A DNA stretch of 64,000 bases from Bermanella sp034112345 (GTDB taxonomy: Bacteria > Pseudomonadota > Gammaproteobacteria > Pseudomonadales > Oceanobacteraceae), in the NCBI GenBank assembly GCA_034112345.1, contig JAWUVN010000022.1:1-64000 (forward strand), written 5' to 3'. The notes under the pieces are model-generated. The model did no database searches. It had not been told where the DNA came from and saw only the letters and a list, made by a program, of their open reading frames with translations. Both the position numbers and the translations under genes were made by a program. Positions 44,004 through 52,881 of the stretch are shown here, piece by piece. Every line of letters starts with the position of its first letter. Within the stretch, counting starts at the first letter, position 1.

Positions 44004-44548
44004 TATGGCTTACCGCGCTCGATGTGACTGGCCACCTCTAATAAATTTGCCGCAAATGCGAGACCCGAATGCTCGGCAAGATTAAGATTGATGTGTAAAC
44101 GCACTCTTTGATTTTCTAAAACGAAGGCCACCATACCGATATCGGTATTATCGGCACCATCAACAACGGTCAATGCCTGCCTGCTGGCTAACCAGTCATA
44201 TAATTTGTTACTGTTTATTTTTTCAGGTGATGAAATGATTAAAAGATGGCAATCGGTAGCACTTTCTAAAGTCTGCACGTTTTTAACCAATACAGGTTTA
44301 TCAAATACCGTTCGCCCAGCCATTTTTTGCAGCGTACCCTCGTAGCGATCAGAGCCTAGTTGGCACACACGAAATGACTCTTCTTGCTGGCGCTCATCGG
44401 GCCAGAATACGAACTTACTGATTTGATAAAGGTAGGCGGCTTTGATTTGATGGGTTTTTAATTCGGCGTGCACGATTGTTGCCTGCAAAGATGCAAGCAA
44501 TACAATCATAAGTGAGAGAGCCCACTTCTTGTGCCAGCCATTGGCCAT
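44003..44548 (-). CDS. YfiR family (DUF4154) periplasmic protein
   Basis: The 181-residue protein has a signal peptide (MANGWHKKWALSLMIVLLAS, cleavage near VHA), then LKTHQIKAAYLYQISKFVFWP, the typical YfiR opening. Cys62 and Cys100 could form a disulfide. In P. aeruginosa YfiR is a periplasmic inhibitor of the diguanylate cyclase YfiN. Here the gene overlaps the downstream PAS-GGDEF-EAL gene. No yfiB-like lipoprotein gene was found next to them. Confidence 0.88.
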   Translation of the reverse strand: MANGWHKKWALSLMIVLLASLQATIVHAELKTHQIKAAYLYQISKFVFWPDERQQEESFRVCQLGSDRYEGTLQKMAGRTVFDKPVLVKNVQTLESATDCHLLIISSPEKINSNKLYDWLASRQALTVVDGADNTDIGMVAFVLENQRVRLHINLNLAEHSGLAFAANLLEVASHIERGKP

Positions 44549-44671
44549 ATTTGCTCATTCCAATCTAGGTATTAAACAGCACCTGAAAAGCACTATCGAA
44601 CTATAGATTAGGCCTTATTAATCATTTAGGCAAACCCCGTGAACACTGGGCTACGACCTATCTCGCCAAAC

Positions 44672-45268
44672 TTACAAGCTTACTGCTAGCAGTTGATCAA
44701 TCGTCTTTTGAATTCCATCTTTTTGGATTTGTTCATTAAACTGAACGCGATAAGTCTTTAAAACTCCTAATCCAGCTAGGTTCGCATCGTACACCATCCA
44801 TTTACCCTTTTCAGCTTGATATAAACGGTATTGCAAATTCACCAGTGAACCACCTGCCATATGAATAGCCGAACTCACAATGGCCTTACTTCTTGATTTG
44901 TTAAATTTTGTATCTGAATAAGACACTTTTTGACCGGTATAAGCTTTAAAGGCACCCGCATAAGTCTTAATCATTAAACGCTTAAAACCTTCAATAAAGT
45001 TTTTCTGCTGTTGTTCAGTAATCGTATTCCAGTGACCTTTAAGTGCCATTTTAGACATTTGCTCTTGATCGATAATAGGCAACATATGGGTTTCGACAAG
45101 ACCCAGTAAAAATTCAGGGCCTTGATCTAACTTTTCTTTGTTTGCCAATATCTCACTTAAAACCTTATCAGCAACCGCTTTAACCACTTCTTTTGGGTCA
45201 TCAATATTCTGACTTTGCACTGGCATTGCAAAAGCAAGCACCAGAGCTATTACACTTATGAGTTTCAT
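44672..45268 (-). CDS. MlaC/Ttg2D-family phospholipid-binding periplasmic protein
   Basis: The 198-residue protein has a signal peptide (MKLISVIALVLAFAMPVQS) and MlaC-type sequence: DPKEVVKAVADKVLSEI, MALKGHWNTITEQQQKNFIEGFKRLM and YDANLAGLGVLKTYRVQFNEQI. MlaC carries phospholipid between the outer and inner membranes. No mlaA, B, D, E or F gene is adjacent, so it is an orphan copy. Confidence 0.88.
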   Translation of the reverse strand: MKLISVIALVLAFAMPVQSQNIDDPKEVVKAVADKVLSEILANKEKLDQGPEFLLGLVETHMLPIIDQEQMSKMALKGHWNTITEQQQKNFIEGFKRLMIKTYAGAFKAYTGQKVSYSDTKFNKSRSKAIVSSAIHMAGGSLVNLQYRLYQAEKGKWMVYDANLAGLGVLKTYRVQFNEQIQKDGIQKTIDQLLAVSL

Positions 45269-45560
45269 ATTTAGTTATCCATACAATTTGGTCTAGTCTA
45301 GCCTTCCCAGAATTAAGAATAAAGCACCTGTAATTCAATTCATCGTTCCAGATACAGAACTATCGTCCTATTTAGGTGCCTTATTTTTCAATTCATCCAA
45401 AAAGATCACTTTTTCATAACCAACAATACACCCAACACGTGAATGCTAGCTGTCTAATCAAACAAATCACTATAATGCGGCAATCTAGAAGCTTGCAAAC
45501 TAACCACTTACAAAGCTTTTAGGTATAATGATTTTTTTGATCATCCATTAGGATACAAGC

Positions 45561-46154
45561 ATGGCTCAGCGTACGGCGTCGATTGAACGCAATACCTCAG
45601 AAACCAAAATCAAAGTGTCTATCAACCTAGATGGCACCGGCAAAGCGCAATTTGATACAGGCATGCCTTTCTTAGAGCATATGCTGGACCAAATCGCTCG
45701 TCATGGCTTGGTGGATTTAGACATCGTTTGCAAAGGCGATAATCACATTGATGATCACCACAGTGCTGAAGATACAGGCATTACATTAGGCCAAGCATTT
45801 GCTAAAGCCGTTGGTGATAAAAAAGGCCTACGCCGTTATGGCCACGCCTACGTGCCATTAGACGAAGCTTTAAGTCGTGTGGTTATCGATTTTTCTGGCC
45901 GCCCAGGCTTGGAATACAACATTCCGTTTACACGCGGTGCCATTGGCGGGTTTGATACCGAACTGTTTTACGAATTCTTTCAAGGGTTTGTAAACCACGC
46001 TGGCGTTACCCTGCACATTGATAATTTGAAAGGCCACAACGCTCACCACCAAGCTGAGACAGTATTCAAAGCATTTGGTCGTGCGGTACGCATGGCAATC
46101 GAAGTAGACCCAAGAATGGAAGGTATGATTCCTTCTACCAAGGGTTCTTTGTAA
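45561..46154 (+). CDS. hisB: Imidazoleglycerol-phosphate dehydratase
   Basis: HisB catalyses the sixth step of histidine synthesis. The 197-residue monofunctional form has GMPFLEHMLDQIARHG, the metal motif DDHHSAEDTGI and the second motif AHHQAETVFKA. A TATAAT box lies near 45523 upstream. It is followed by a terminator and an unusual palindromic stretch before hisH. Confidence 0.97.
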   Translation: MAQRTASIERNTSETKIKVSINLDGTGKAQFDTGMPFLEHMLDQIARHGLVDLDIVCKGDNHIDDHHSAEDTGITLGQAFAKAVGDKKGLRRYGHAYVPLDEALSRVVIDFSGRPGLEYNIPFTRGAIGGFDTELFYEFFQGFVNHAGVTLHIDNLKGHNAHHQAETVFKAFGRAVRMAIEVDPRMEGMIPSTKGSL

Positions 46155-46166
46155 AATTTGAAACAC

Positions 46167-46200
46167 CCCTAACACCTTTTAATAAAGGTATTAGGGTTTT
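46167..46200 (+). terminator. Rho-independent terminator after hisB
   Basis: CCCTAACACCTTT and AAAGGTATTAGGG pair with one mismatch around TAAT, followed by four T residues. It separates hisB from hisH. Confidence 0.82.
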
Positions 46201-46266
46201 CAAATTTATTAGATACAAATTAATTCCCTGCCCAATGCATTCTTAATAAAAGCTGTACTGGGCGAT

Positions 46267-46350
46267 GCCAAGACAAGGCATATATTTTTGAGAAACCGGA
46301 ATGTGCTTTAGCCCTGAGGATTTCGAAAAAAGATATAACGCAGTATTGGC
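46267..46350. repeat. 84-bp imperfect inverted repeat between hisB and hisH
   Basis: The left arm GCCAAGACAAGGCATATA... and the right arm (read in reverse) GCCAATACTGCGTTATATC... match in most positions over about 30 bases, around an apex near GGAATGTGCTTTAGCCCTGAGG. The structure resembles a small non-autonomous palindromic element. No coding frame covers it. Confidence 0.55.
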
Positions 46351-46376
46351 AAGCTCCAGCAAGCGAGACCAAGCTT

Positions 46377-47039
46377 ATGAGTAGTAAAATATGTGCCGTG
46401 ATTGACTACGGCATGGGCAATCTGCACAGCGCATCTAAAGCGCTAGAGCATGTAAGCAACCACAACACCCAAGTTCTAGTTACCTCTGACCCAGACATTA
46501 TCCGTAAAGCCGATCACGTAGTATTACCTGGTGTTGGCGCCATGCGCGATTGCATGTCAGAAATAAAACGCATGGGCGTTGACCAAGTTGTCGCCGAAGT
46601 GGCTAAAACAAAACCCCTTCTTGGTATTTGTGTGGGCATGCAAGCCTTAATGAATCACAGCGAAGAGAACAACGGTGTTGAATGCCTCAAACACTTCGAT
46701 GGTGACGTGAAATTCTTTGGTGACAACTTAATAGAAAGCCAGGGCACACAAGCTGGTGAAAAGTTAAAAGTACCCCATATGGGTTGGAACCAAGTTAAAC
46801 AAGTTGCCCACCCAATGTGGAATAACATTGAAGACAACAGCCGTTTCTACTTTGTACACAGCTACTTTGTTGACGCAAATAACAAAGACCAAATTAAAGG
46901 CCATGGCCACTACGGAAAAGATTTTGCAGCGGCCATTGGCCAAGACAATATTTTTGCCGTGCAATTTCACCCAGAAAAAAGTCACACGGCTGGATTACAA
47001 CTTCTGAAAAACTTTTTAGAATGGAATGGGCAGGATTAA
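46377..47039 (+). CDS. hisH: Imidazole glycerol phosphate synthase, glutaminase subunit HisH
   Basis: HisH supplies ammonia to HisF for imidazole-ring formation. The 220-residue class I amidotransferase has DYGMGNLHSASKAL, the nucleophile Cys in LLGICVGMQAL, and the His/Glu of FHPEKSHTAGLQLL. It is two bases upstream of hisF. No hisA is seen on either side. Confidence 0.97.
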   Translation: MSSKICAVIDYGMGNLHSASKALEHVSNHNTQVLVTSDPDIIRKADHVVLPGVGAMRDCMSEIKRMGVDQVVAEVAKTKPLLGICVGMQALMNHSEENNGVECLKHFDGDVKFFGDNLIESQGTQAGEKLKVPHMGWNQVKQVAHPMWNNIEDNSRFYFVHSYFVDANNKDQIKGHGHYGKDFAAAIGQDNIFAVQFHPEKSHTAGLQLLKNFLEWNGQD

Positions 47040-47041
47040 TT

Positions 47042-47815
47042 ATGGGTTTAGCTAAAAGAATCATTCCTTGTTTAGATGTTGAAAATGGTCGCGTTGTAAA
47101 AGGCGTTCAATTTCTTGATATTCGTGACGCAGGCGATCCTGTCGAAGTAGCAAAACGCTACGACGAACAAGGTGCCGATGAAATCACCTTCTTAGATATT
47201 ACGGCCAGTCACCACGGTCGTGAAACAACCATCCATACTGTTGAAGCCATTGCCGAGCAGGTATTTATCCCTCTAACTGTTGGTGGTGGTATTCGCACGG
47301 TAGACGACATTCGCAACATGTTAAATGCAGGCGCCGATAAAACGGCTATTAACAGTGCAGCCATTTATAATCCAGAATTCGTAAAAGAAGCCGCTGAAAA
47401 ATTTGGCAGCCAATGCATCGTAATAGCAATAGATGCTAAAAAAGTAAGCGCTGAAGGCGAGCCAAATAAATGGGAAATTTTTACCCATGGTGGTCGCAAG
47501 CCAACTGGCATTGATGTAATTGAGTGGGCCATAAAAATGACCAACTATGGCGCTGGCGAAGTTTTGTTAACCTCAATGGATCAAGACGGCGTTAAGAGTG
47601 GGTTTGATATAGAGCTGACTCGCGCAGTTAGTGAAGCGGTAAACGTGCCAGTGATTGCATCGGGTGGCGTGGGTAACTTACAGCATCTGGCTGATGGAAT
47701 TACCGAAGGAAAAGCGGATGCCGTATTAGCAGCCAGTATTTTTCACTTTGGTGAACATACTGTAGAAGAAGCCAAGAAGCACATGCAGGAACAAGGGATT
47801 GAAGTTAGGCTTTGA
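47042..47815 (+). CDS. hisF: Imidazole glycerol phosphate synthase, cyclase subunit HisF
   Basis: The 257-residue (beta/alpha)8 enzyme has the start AKRIIPCLDVENGRVVKGVQ with the catalytic Asp, the GADEITFLDITAS stretch, the second Asp in TSMDQDG and the phosphate-binding motif VIASGGVGNL. I chose the ATG at 47042, two bases after the hisH stop; a further upstream start would overlap hisH. The N-terminus distinguishes it from HisA. Confidence 0.97.
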   Translation: MGLAKRIIPCLDVENGRVVKGVQFLDIRDAGDPVEVAKRYDEQGADEITFLDITASHHGRETTIHTVEAIAEQVFIPLTVGGGIRTVDDIRNMLNAGADKTAINSAAIYNPEFVKEAAEKFGSQCIVIAIDAKKVSAEGEPNKWEIFTHGGRKPTGIDVIEWAIKMTNYGAGEVLLTSMDQDGVKSGFDIELTRAVSEAVNVPVIASGGVGNLQHLADGITEGKADAVLAASIFHFGEHTVEEAKKHMQEQGIEVRL

Positions 47816-47868
47816 TTTGAAACTGGGAGCCCATCCAGCTCCCTATCTCATACACGTATATTAAGCTG

Positions 47869-49041
47869 CTACAAAAATCGCTCCAACAGTTCATTTAAAA
47901 ACAACTGACCTTTTTCGGTTGTTTTTAAACTATCACCTTCTTCCAGCAAGCCATCTACAACCGCTTTTTTTACTGCTACTTCAATGCTCCCGTATGGCAA
48001 CCCTGTTCTTGCACTGAACAGTTTTTTATCCACTCCACCAAACAAACGCAGGCCATTCATTAAGAACTCTAGGTCTCGATCTTCAGCTTCGATATTGTCT
48101 TGCGTGGCTAAAAAACGCTTTGCCAAGTTCAAATAATCTTTAGGCAATCGGGTTTTGGCTGTTCGATAAATCTTACTTTTATCAATATCATCATTCTGAA
48201 TAGTAAGCTTGCCATGGGCACCGGCACCAATACCTAGATAGTCACCAAACTGCCAATAGTTTAAATTATGTTTGGCTACTTTACTGGGCTGGGCATAAGC
48301 TGAAATCTCATACTGAGCAAAACCATGTTCGGCCAAAAGGGCTTGACCGGCTTCTTGAATAGACCAAAGGGTTTCATCTTGCGGCAATACAGGCGGGCGC
48401 TTAAAGAATTCAGTATTAGGTTCAATGGTTAATTGATACCAGCTTAAATGAGTGGGACCTAATGCAATACCTTGTCTTAAATCATCTAGAGCTTGTTCTA
48501 ACGTTTGATCGGGCAGGCCGTGCATGAAATCTAAATTAAAATTATCAAAGCCTGCCGCCTTGGCCATCTTAACCGCGGCTACCGCTTCTTTACCATTATG
48601 TATTCGGCCTAAGTGTTCTAGCTGGTGATCGGCAAAGCTTTGTATGCCGATAGATAATCGATTAATGCCCAACGCTCGATAACCTTTAAATTTTTCAGCT
48701 TCGAATGTGCCAGGGTTCGCTTCCATGGTGATTTCAATATCACTTACAAATTCCAATCGTTGTTTTAATCCAGCAAACAAAGCTTGGTAACTTTCAACAC
48801 TGAGCAATGATGGCGTGCCACCACCAATAAATATAGATTGGATAGGTCGTGCGGCTACGCCACTGTCTTTAAGCCATTGTAAGTCTACGTCAAGGTCATC
48901 CAGTAACGCAGCCACATAATCCTTCTCTGGCAGAACTTTATCGGCCTTGTGACTATTAAAATCACAATATGGGCATTTTTTCACACACCAAGGCACATGA
49001 ATATAAAGCGATAAAGGTGGAAGACTTAATAAGCTACTCAT
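47869..49041 (-). CDS. hemW: Radical SAM heme chaperone HemW
   Basis: The 390-residue protein has the radical SAM cluster Cys19, Cys23 and Cys26 (PWCVKKCPYCDF), GGGTPSLL and the HemW-specific HNLNYW motif, which separates it from true coproporphyrinogen oxidase HemN. HemW binds heme and inserts it into respiratory proteins. It lies 29 bases after rdgB and ends the metX operon block. Confidence 0.94.
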   Translation of the reverse strand: MSSLLSLPPLSLYIHVPWCVKKCPYCDFNSHKADKVLPEKDYVAALLDDLDVDLQWLKDSGVAARPIQSIFIGGGTPSLLSVESYQALFAGLKQRLEFVSDIEITMEANPGTFEAEKFKGYRALGINRLSIGIQSFADHQLEHLGRIHNGKEAVAAVKMAKAAGFDNFNLDFMHGLPDQTLEQALDDLRQGIALGPTHLSWYQLTIEPNTEFFKRPPVLPQDETLWSIQEAGQALLAEHGFAQYEISAYAQPSKVAKHNLNYWQFGDYLGIGAGAHGKLTIQNDDIDKSKIYRTAKTRLPKDYLNLAKRFLATQDNIEAEDRDLEFLMNGLRLFGGVDKKLFSARTGLPYGSIEVAVKKAVVDGLLEEGDSLKTTEKGQLFLNELLERFL

Positions 49042-49070
49042 ATAAAAGCGATCTTCTGTATTAAAAAGTG

Positions 49071-49679
49071 TTACAGCTTAAATTGAGTTTTAAGTTGCTT
49101 GATGGCTAAGCCGCGATGGCTTATTTTATTCTTTTCTTCCTTGCTTAACTGGGCCGCTGTTTTATTTTGATCTTTCACAAAAAATAATGGGTCATAACCA
49201 AAACCACCTTCTCCATCTAGTTCTGACTTAATCACACCTTCCCAAGCCCCTTGGCAAATAATCGGATTAGGATCTAATGCGTGCTTAACAAACGCCAATA
49301 CACAATGAAATCTCGCTGTACGATTCTGTTCAGGAACTCCTTGTAATTCGGCTAACAGCTTTAGGTTATTACTTTCATCTGTAGCCCCTTTACCGTTTTC
49401 GTCCGCTGAAAAGCGCGCACTGTAAATACCTGGAGCCCCTTTTAATGCATCCACTTCTAAACCACTGTCATCGGCTAGTGCAGGCAATCCGGTGGCAAGA
49501 CTGGCATGACGGGCTTTTAAAATAGCATTTTCAATAAAGCTCAAACCGGTTTCATCTGCATCGGTAACTGAAAATTCACTTTGAGGAATCAATGCAACAT
49601 CAAAGTCACTTAGCGCACTTTGCAATTCGGCAAGTTTGCCTTTATTGCCACTGGCTAACACTACTTTTTGCTGGGTCAT
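49071..49679 (-). CDS. rdgB: XTP/dITP diphosphatase RdgB
   Basis: RdgB hydrolyses non-canonical purine triphosphates. The 202-residue protein has the start VVLASGNKGKLAELQ, DDSGLEVDALKGAPGIYSAR and GFGYDPLFF, then SHRGLAIKQL near the end. It lies between the DUF4426 gene and hemW. Confidence 0.97.
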   Translation of the reverse strand: MTQQKVVLASGNKGKLAELQSALSDFDVALIPQSEFSVTDADETGLSFIENAILKARHASLATGLPALADDSGLEVDALKGAPGIYSARFSADENGKGATDESNNLKLLAELQGVPEQNRTARFHCVLAFVKHALDPNPIICQGAWEGVIKSELDGEGGFGYDPLFFVKDQNKTAAQLSKEEKNKISHRGLAIKQLKTQFKL

Positions 49680-49747
49680 GATTGGTCCAGATTATTATAA
49701 GATTTAAACACTCGGTATGAACAACCGAGCGCTATAGAAAGGAAGGG

Positions 49748-50185
49748 TTATTCGCCGCGATAAAACTTTTGATCAAACTTCACATCAAATGTTCTTTTCT
49801 GGCCATTCGGAGTCACTTGCATTTTAAAACGATAATGGTTGGCATCATAAAAGTCGAACGTACTGTAAAAATACAGCGCATTTGTTTCCTCTATGCGAGT
49901 GAACTCGAGCTCTTTACTTTGTCCCAGTAAATTCGACATTTGTGCTTCCAATTTACCATCCCAAGCAACTGGCATTTCACCTTCATCGGTTTTCAATAGG
50001 CTGACCATTAAGTAACCCACATTGCGACTACGAGTAATTCCATAAGCCCGCGCCACATCAGCATCAAGATCACTGGTAGTTAAGCCCATGTAGTGCACTT
50101 CAAAATTACCAAATACTTTCTTTTGCTCGGCAAAAGAAAAACCTGACAATACTGCGATGACTAAACCAATAAATACGTATTTCAT
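49748..50185 (-). CDS. DUF4426 domain secreted protein
   Basis: The 145-residue protein has a short signal peptide (MKYVFIGLVIAVLSGFSFA) and then the DUF4426 sequence GNFEVHYMGLTTSDLDADVARAYGI. I chose the ATG at 50185 because AAAGAGGTAACT precedes it. The family is found between metW and rdgB in many gammaproteobacteria; function is unknown. Confidence 0.88.
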   Translation of the reverse strand: MKYVFIGLVIAVLSGFSFAEQKKVFGNFEVHYMGLTTSDLDADVARAYGITRSRNVGYLMVSLLKTDEGEMPVAWDGKLEAQMSNLLGQSKELEFTRIEETNALYFYSTFDFYDANHYRFKMQVTPNGQKRTFDVKFDQKFYRGE

Positions 50186-50198
50186 AGTTACCTCTTTT

Positions 50199-50819
50199 TT
50201 ATTTAGTGACTCGATAGACTGCAATTTCGCCCAATAGATTTGGCAAGATACTAATGGATAAAGACTTCCGATGATTCTTATCCACTACCGTTCGGTTCAA
50301 TATGGTAAGATTTTTTTCACGACATAATTTTTCGAAATCGCGAAAGGTACACATATGAATATTAGGTGTGTCATACCAATTAAACGGTAAAGTCTTTGAC
50401 ATAGGCATCTTGCCTTTAATCATCAAGTAAAAACGCGTGCGCCAATAGCCAAAGTTAGGGAAAGTAATAATGGCTTCTTTGCCCACTCGCAACATATCGT
50501 CTAGCAATACATCTGGACGGCTCACTGCTTGTAACGCTTGGGTCATGATAACCGTGTCCATTGCGTCATTTTTAAAATGCTTAAGCCCGTCATTCAAATC
50601 GTGTTCAATAACGTTTAAGCCTTTTTCAACACAACTAACAATGCTGTCTGGATTAATTTCTAATCCATACCCTTTACAGTGCTTGTCATGTTTTAGGTAC
50701 GCCAGTAAATCCCCTTCACCACAGCCTAAATCCAATACACGGCTTTTGTCACTTACCCAGTTTTGAATAATGTTTAAATCGCTGCGCAGGTTACTTTTAT
50801 TAATCAATTGATGACTCAT
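50199..50819 (-). CDS. metW: Methionine biosynthesis protein MetW
   Basis: The 206-residue SAM-dependent methyltransferase-like protein has VLDLGCGEGDLLAYL, then PNFGYWRTRFYLMIKGKMP and FNWYDTPNIHMCTFRDFEKL, typical of MetW. MetW acts with MetX in homoserine acylation. Its ATG overlaps the metX stop (ATGA), which indicates coupling. Confidence 0.96.
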   Translation of the reverse strand: MSHQLINKSNLRSDLNIIQNWVSDKSRVLDLGCGEGDLLAYLKHDKHCKGYGLEINPDSIVSCVEKGLNVIEHDLNDGLKHFKNDAMDTVIMTQALQAVSRPDVLLDDMLRVGKEAIITFPNFGYWRTRFYLMIKGKMPMSKTLPFNWYDTPNIHMCTFRDFEKLCREKNLTILNRTVVDKNHRKSLSISILPNLLGEIAVYRVTK

Positions 50820-51961
50820 AAACCCAGCTCCTTTGCCACACGATTCATATACGCGGTAAACACTTTAACGTACCTAGGAATAGGAATAAGAAAAGCATCA
50901 TGGCCTTTTTCAGATTCAATACAGGCATAAACCACTTCTTTATCCGCTGCAACTAACGCATCAACAATTTCTTCACTGCGCTCAGGACTGAAGCGCCAAT
51001 CAGTGGTAAAGCTAACAACAAAAAACTTACTTTTTGCAGGTGCCAAACATTTTGCTAAGTCACCGTTGGTGTATTGCGCAGGATCAAAATAGTCTAATGC
51101 TTTAGTCATTAGTAAGTAGGTATTGGCATCAAACGAAGTTGAAAACTTTTCCCCTTGGTAATGCAAATAACTTTCAACCTGGAATTCAGGCTTGTAACCG
51201 TATTTGATTTCATCTGTTTTCAGATCACGTCCAAATTTTTCACCCATTGCGTCATCACTTAAATATGTTAAGTGAGCCAACATGCGTGCAGTCATGAGTC
51301 CTGTTTTTGGAATGGCATCTTTTACTATGTAATGACCACCATGAAAATCGGGGTCTTTCATAATTGCGTTACGAGCCACTTCGTTAAACGCTATATTTTG
51401 AGCAGACAGTTTTGGTGCCGATGCAATCACGCCACAATAAGCGATACGATCTGGATATTGAAAACTCCAACGCAGGGCTTGCATTCCACCAAGGCTTCCA
51501 CCAATAACAGCTGCAAACTTTTGAATGCCTAAATAATCTGCCAGCCTTGCTTGGCTTTCCACCCAGTCGCGTACACGTACCATGGGGAAATCACTGCCAT
51601 AAGGCTGATTGGTTTCAGGGTTGATACTCACAGGCCCAGTAGAACCATGGCAGCCGCCTAAATTGTTAATAGACAAGATAAAAAAACGATTCGTATCGAT
51701 GGCCTTGCCTGGACCAATGCAACTGTCCCACCAACCAGGCTTACTATCACCTTCATGATAACCGGCGGCATGATGATGCCCGCTTAGCGCGTGACAAATC
51801 AGCACAGCATTACTTTTATCTGCGTTTAGCTCACCATAAGTCTCATATACCAGCTCATAGCTTGGTATCACCTTACCGCTGCGTAACTCTAATGGTTCGT
51901 TAAACTTAGCCACTTGTGGCGTGACAATGCCAACGTTATCCGATGGGATGTGTTGAGGCAT
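50816..51961 (-). CDS. metX: Homoserine O-acyltransferase MetX (likely succinyltransferase)
   Basis: The 381-residue alpha/beta hydrolase has the nucleophile motif IGGSLGGMQAL, the catalytic Asp in the C-terminal region and His in KGHDAFL. In bacteria with metW next to metX the enzyme usually uses succinyl-CoA (MetXS); that is inferred. I chose the ATG at 51961; an in-frame TTG lies four codons upstream. A hairpin is seen in its leader at about 52022-52051. Confidence 0.94.
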   Translation of the reverse strand: MPQHIPSDNVGIVTPQVAKFNEPLELRSGKVIPSYELVYETYGELNADKSNAVLICHALSGHHHAAGYHEGDSKPGWWDSCIGPGKAIDTNRFFILSINNLGGCHGSTGPVSINPETNQPYGSDFPMVRVRDWVESQARLADYLGIQKFAAVIGGSLGGMQALRWSFQYPDRIAYCGVIASAPKLSAQNIAFNEVARNAIMKDPDFHGGHYIVKDAIPKTGLMTARMLAHLTYLSDDAMGEKFGRDLKTDEIKYGYKPEFQVESYLHYQGEKFSTSFDANTYLLMTKALDYFDPAQYTNGDLAKCLAPAKSKFFVVSFTTDWRFSPERSEEIVDALVAADKEVVYACIESEKGHDAFLIPIPRYVKVFTAYMNRVAKELGL

Positions 51962-52021
51962 GAAAGGATCCAACTAAATATTTTATTCTGTTTTTCACAG
52001 CCAAAGACTGCGAGCATTTAT

Positions 52022-52051
52022 CACTGACCAATCCATATTGGTTGATCAGTG
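52022..52051. repeat. Imperfect hairpin between yggT and metX
   Basis: CACTGACCAATCC and a GGTTGATCAGTG half pair with two mismatches. There is no minus-strand T tract after it, so it may be a leader structure or weak operator of metX. Confidence 0.4.
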
Positions 52052-52081
52052 TTTTATCTGTTTATATCTAAATATTAACGG

Positions 52082-52675
52082 CTATAAACCCATAATAGGG
52101 AATTGACCATTAAACCCGGCTGCACCTGCAAAACCACTTAATAAGGCCTCGAGTACACGTATTAATAAAATCATGATGATTGGACTTAAATCTATGCCCC
52201 CCATATCAGGCATTCGATCACGAATGGGCTTCATCACGGGTTCTATAATCTGCTTTAACAAATCAATAGCAGGGTTAGGATTATGTGGTGCTATCCAGCT
52301 GATGATAATAATGATCAGCAAGCCCCAGAAATATAAATCTAAAAATATTCCTACGGTTCCCAGCACCGACCAAATAGCAATATTCAAATAAGGCAGCGGC
52401 CAAAGACCGATCAATAAAAGAGTGGCGCAAATAGTCACTAACTGAACAATCACCGCCAGCACTAAAGAAGAAGCGTCATAACCACCGAAACCAGGTACAA
52501 CTTTGCGTATTGGCAATAATAATGGATTGCTCACTTTTACAATAAATTGAGAAATTGGATTATAAAAATCCGCTTTTACTGCTTGCAGTAAGAAACGTAA
52601 AACCACAACGAATAAAAATAATCCAGAGATTGTATTAACAATCATTAAACCAATGTCGGTAAACGATGATCCCAT
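52082..52675 (-). CDS. YggT family membrane protein
   Basis: This 197-residue protein has two repeated YggT units, each with two helices: FLLQAVKADFYNPISQFIVKV...PIRKVVPGFGG and ISWIAPHNPNPAIDLLKQII...PIRDRMPDMGG. The family is involved in osmotic stress tolerance or turgor in some bacteria. In Pseudomonas proC and yggS lie upstream; here they are absent and an intergenic hairpin comes instead. Confidence 0.9.
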   Translation of the reverse strand: MGSSFTDIGLMIVNTISGLFLFVVVLRFLLQAVKADFYNPISQFIVKVSNPLLLPIRKVVPGFGGYDASSLVLAVIVQLVTICATLLLIGLWPLPYLNIAIWSVLGTVGIFLDLYFWGLLIIIIISWIAPHNPNPAIDLLKQIIEPVMKPIRDRMPDMGGIDLSPIIMILLIRVLEALLSGFAGAAGFNGQFPIMGL

Positions 52676-52790
52676 CTATGCATTCCTTAGTATTGTCAAA
52701 ATATCGCGACAGCTAACTTAATAGGTGCTGTATTTAGTGGTTCAGTAATATGGGCTAAACATATGTTTAGCAAGTCTAACATACAGCTTA

Positions 52791-52810
52791 GCCGTTCTGC
52801 TTAGAACGGC
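52791..52810. repeat. Perfect hairpin between yggT and rph
   Basis: GCCGTTCT and AGAACGGC pair around GCTT. It lies downstream of rph on the minus strand but lacks a T tract. It may mark the rph transcript end. Confidence 0.5.
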
Positions 52811-52881
52811 CTACACCTTCTACTTTTCTGATTAATAATATTACAGGATTCTTTTAGTTCACCCCTGCAATGAATTCAGTT

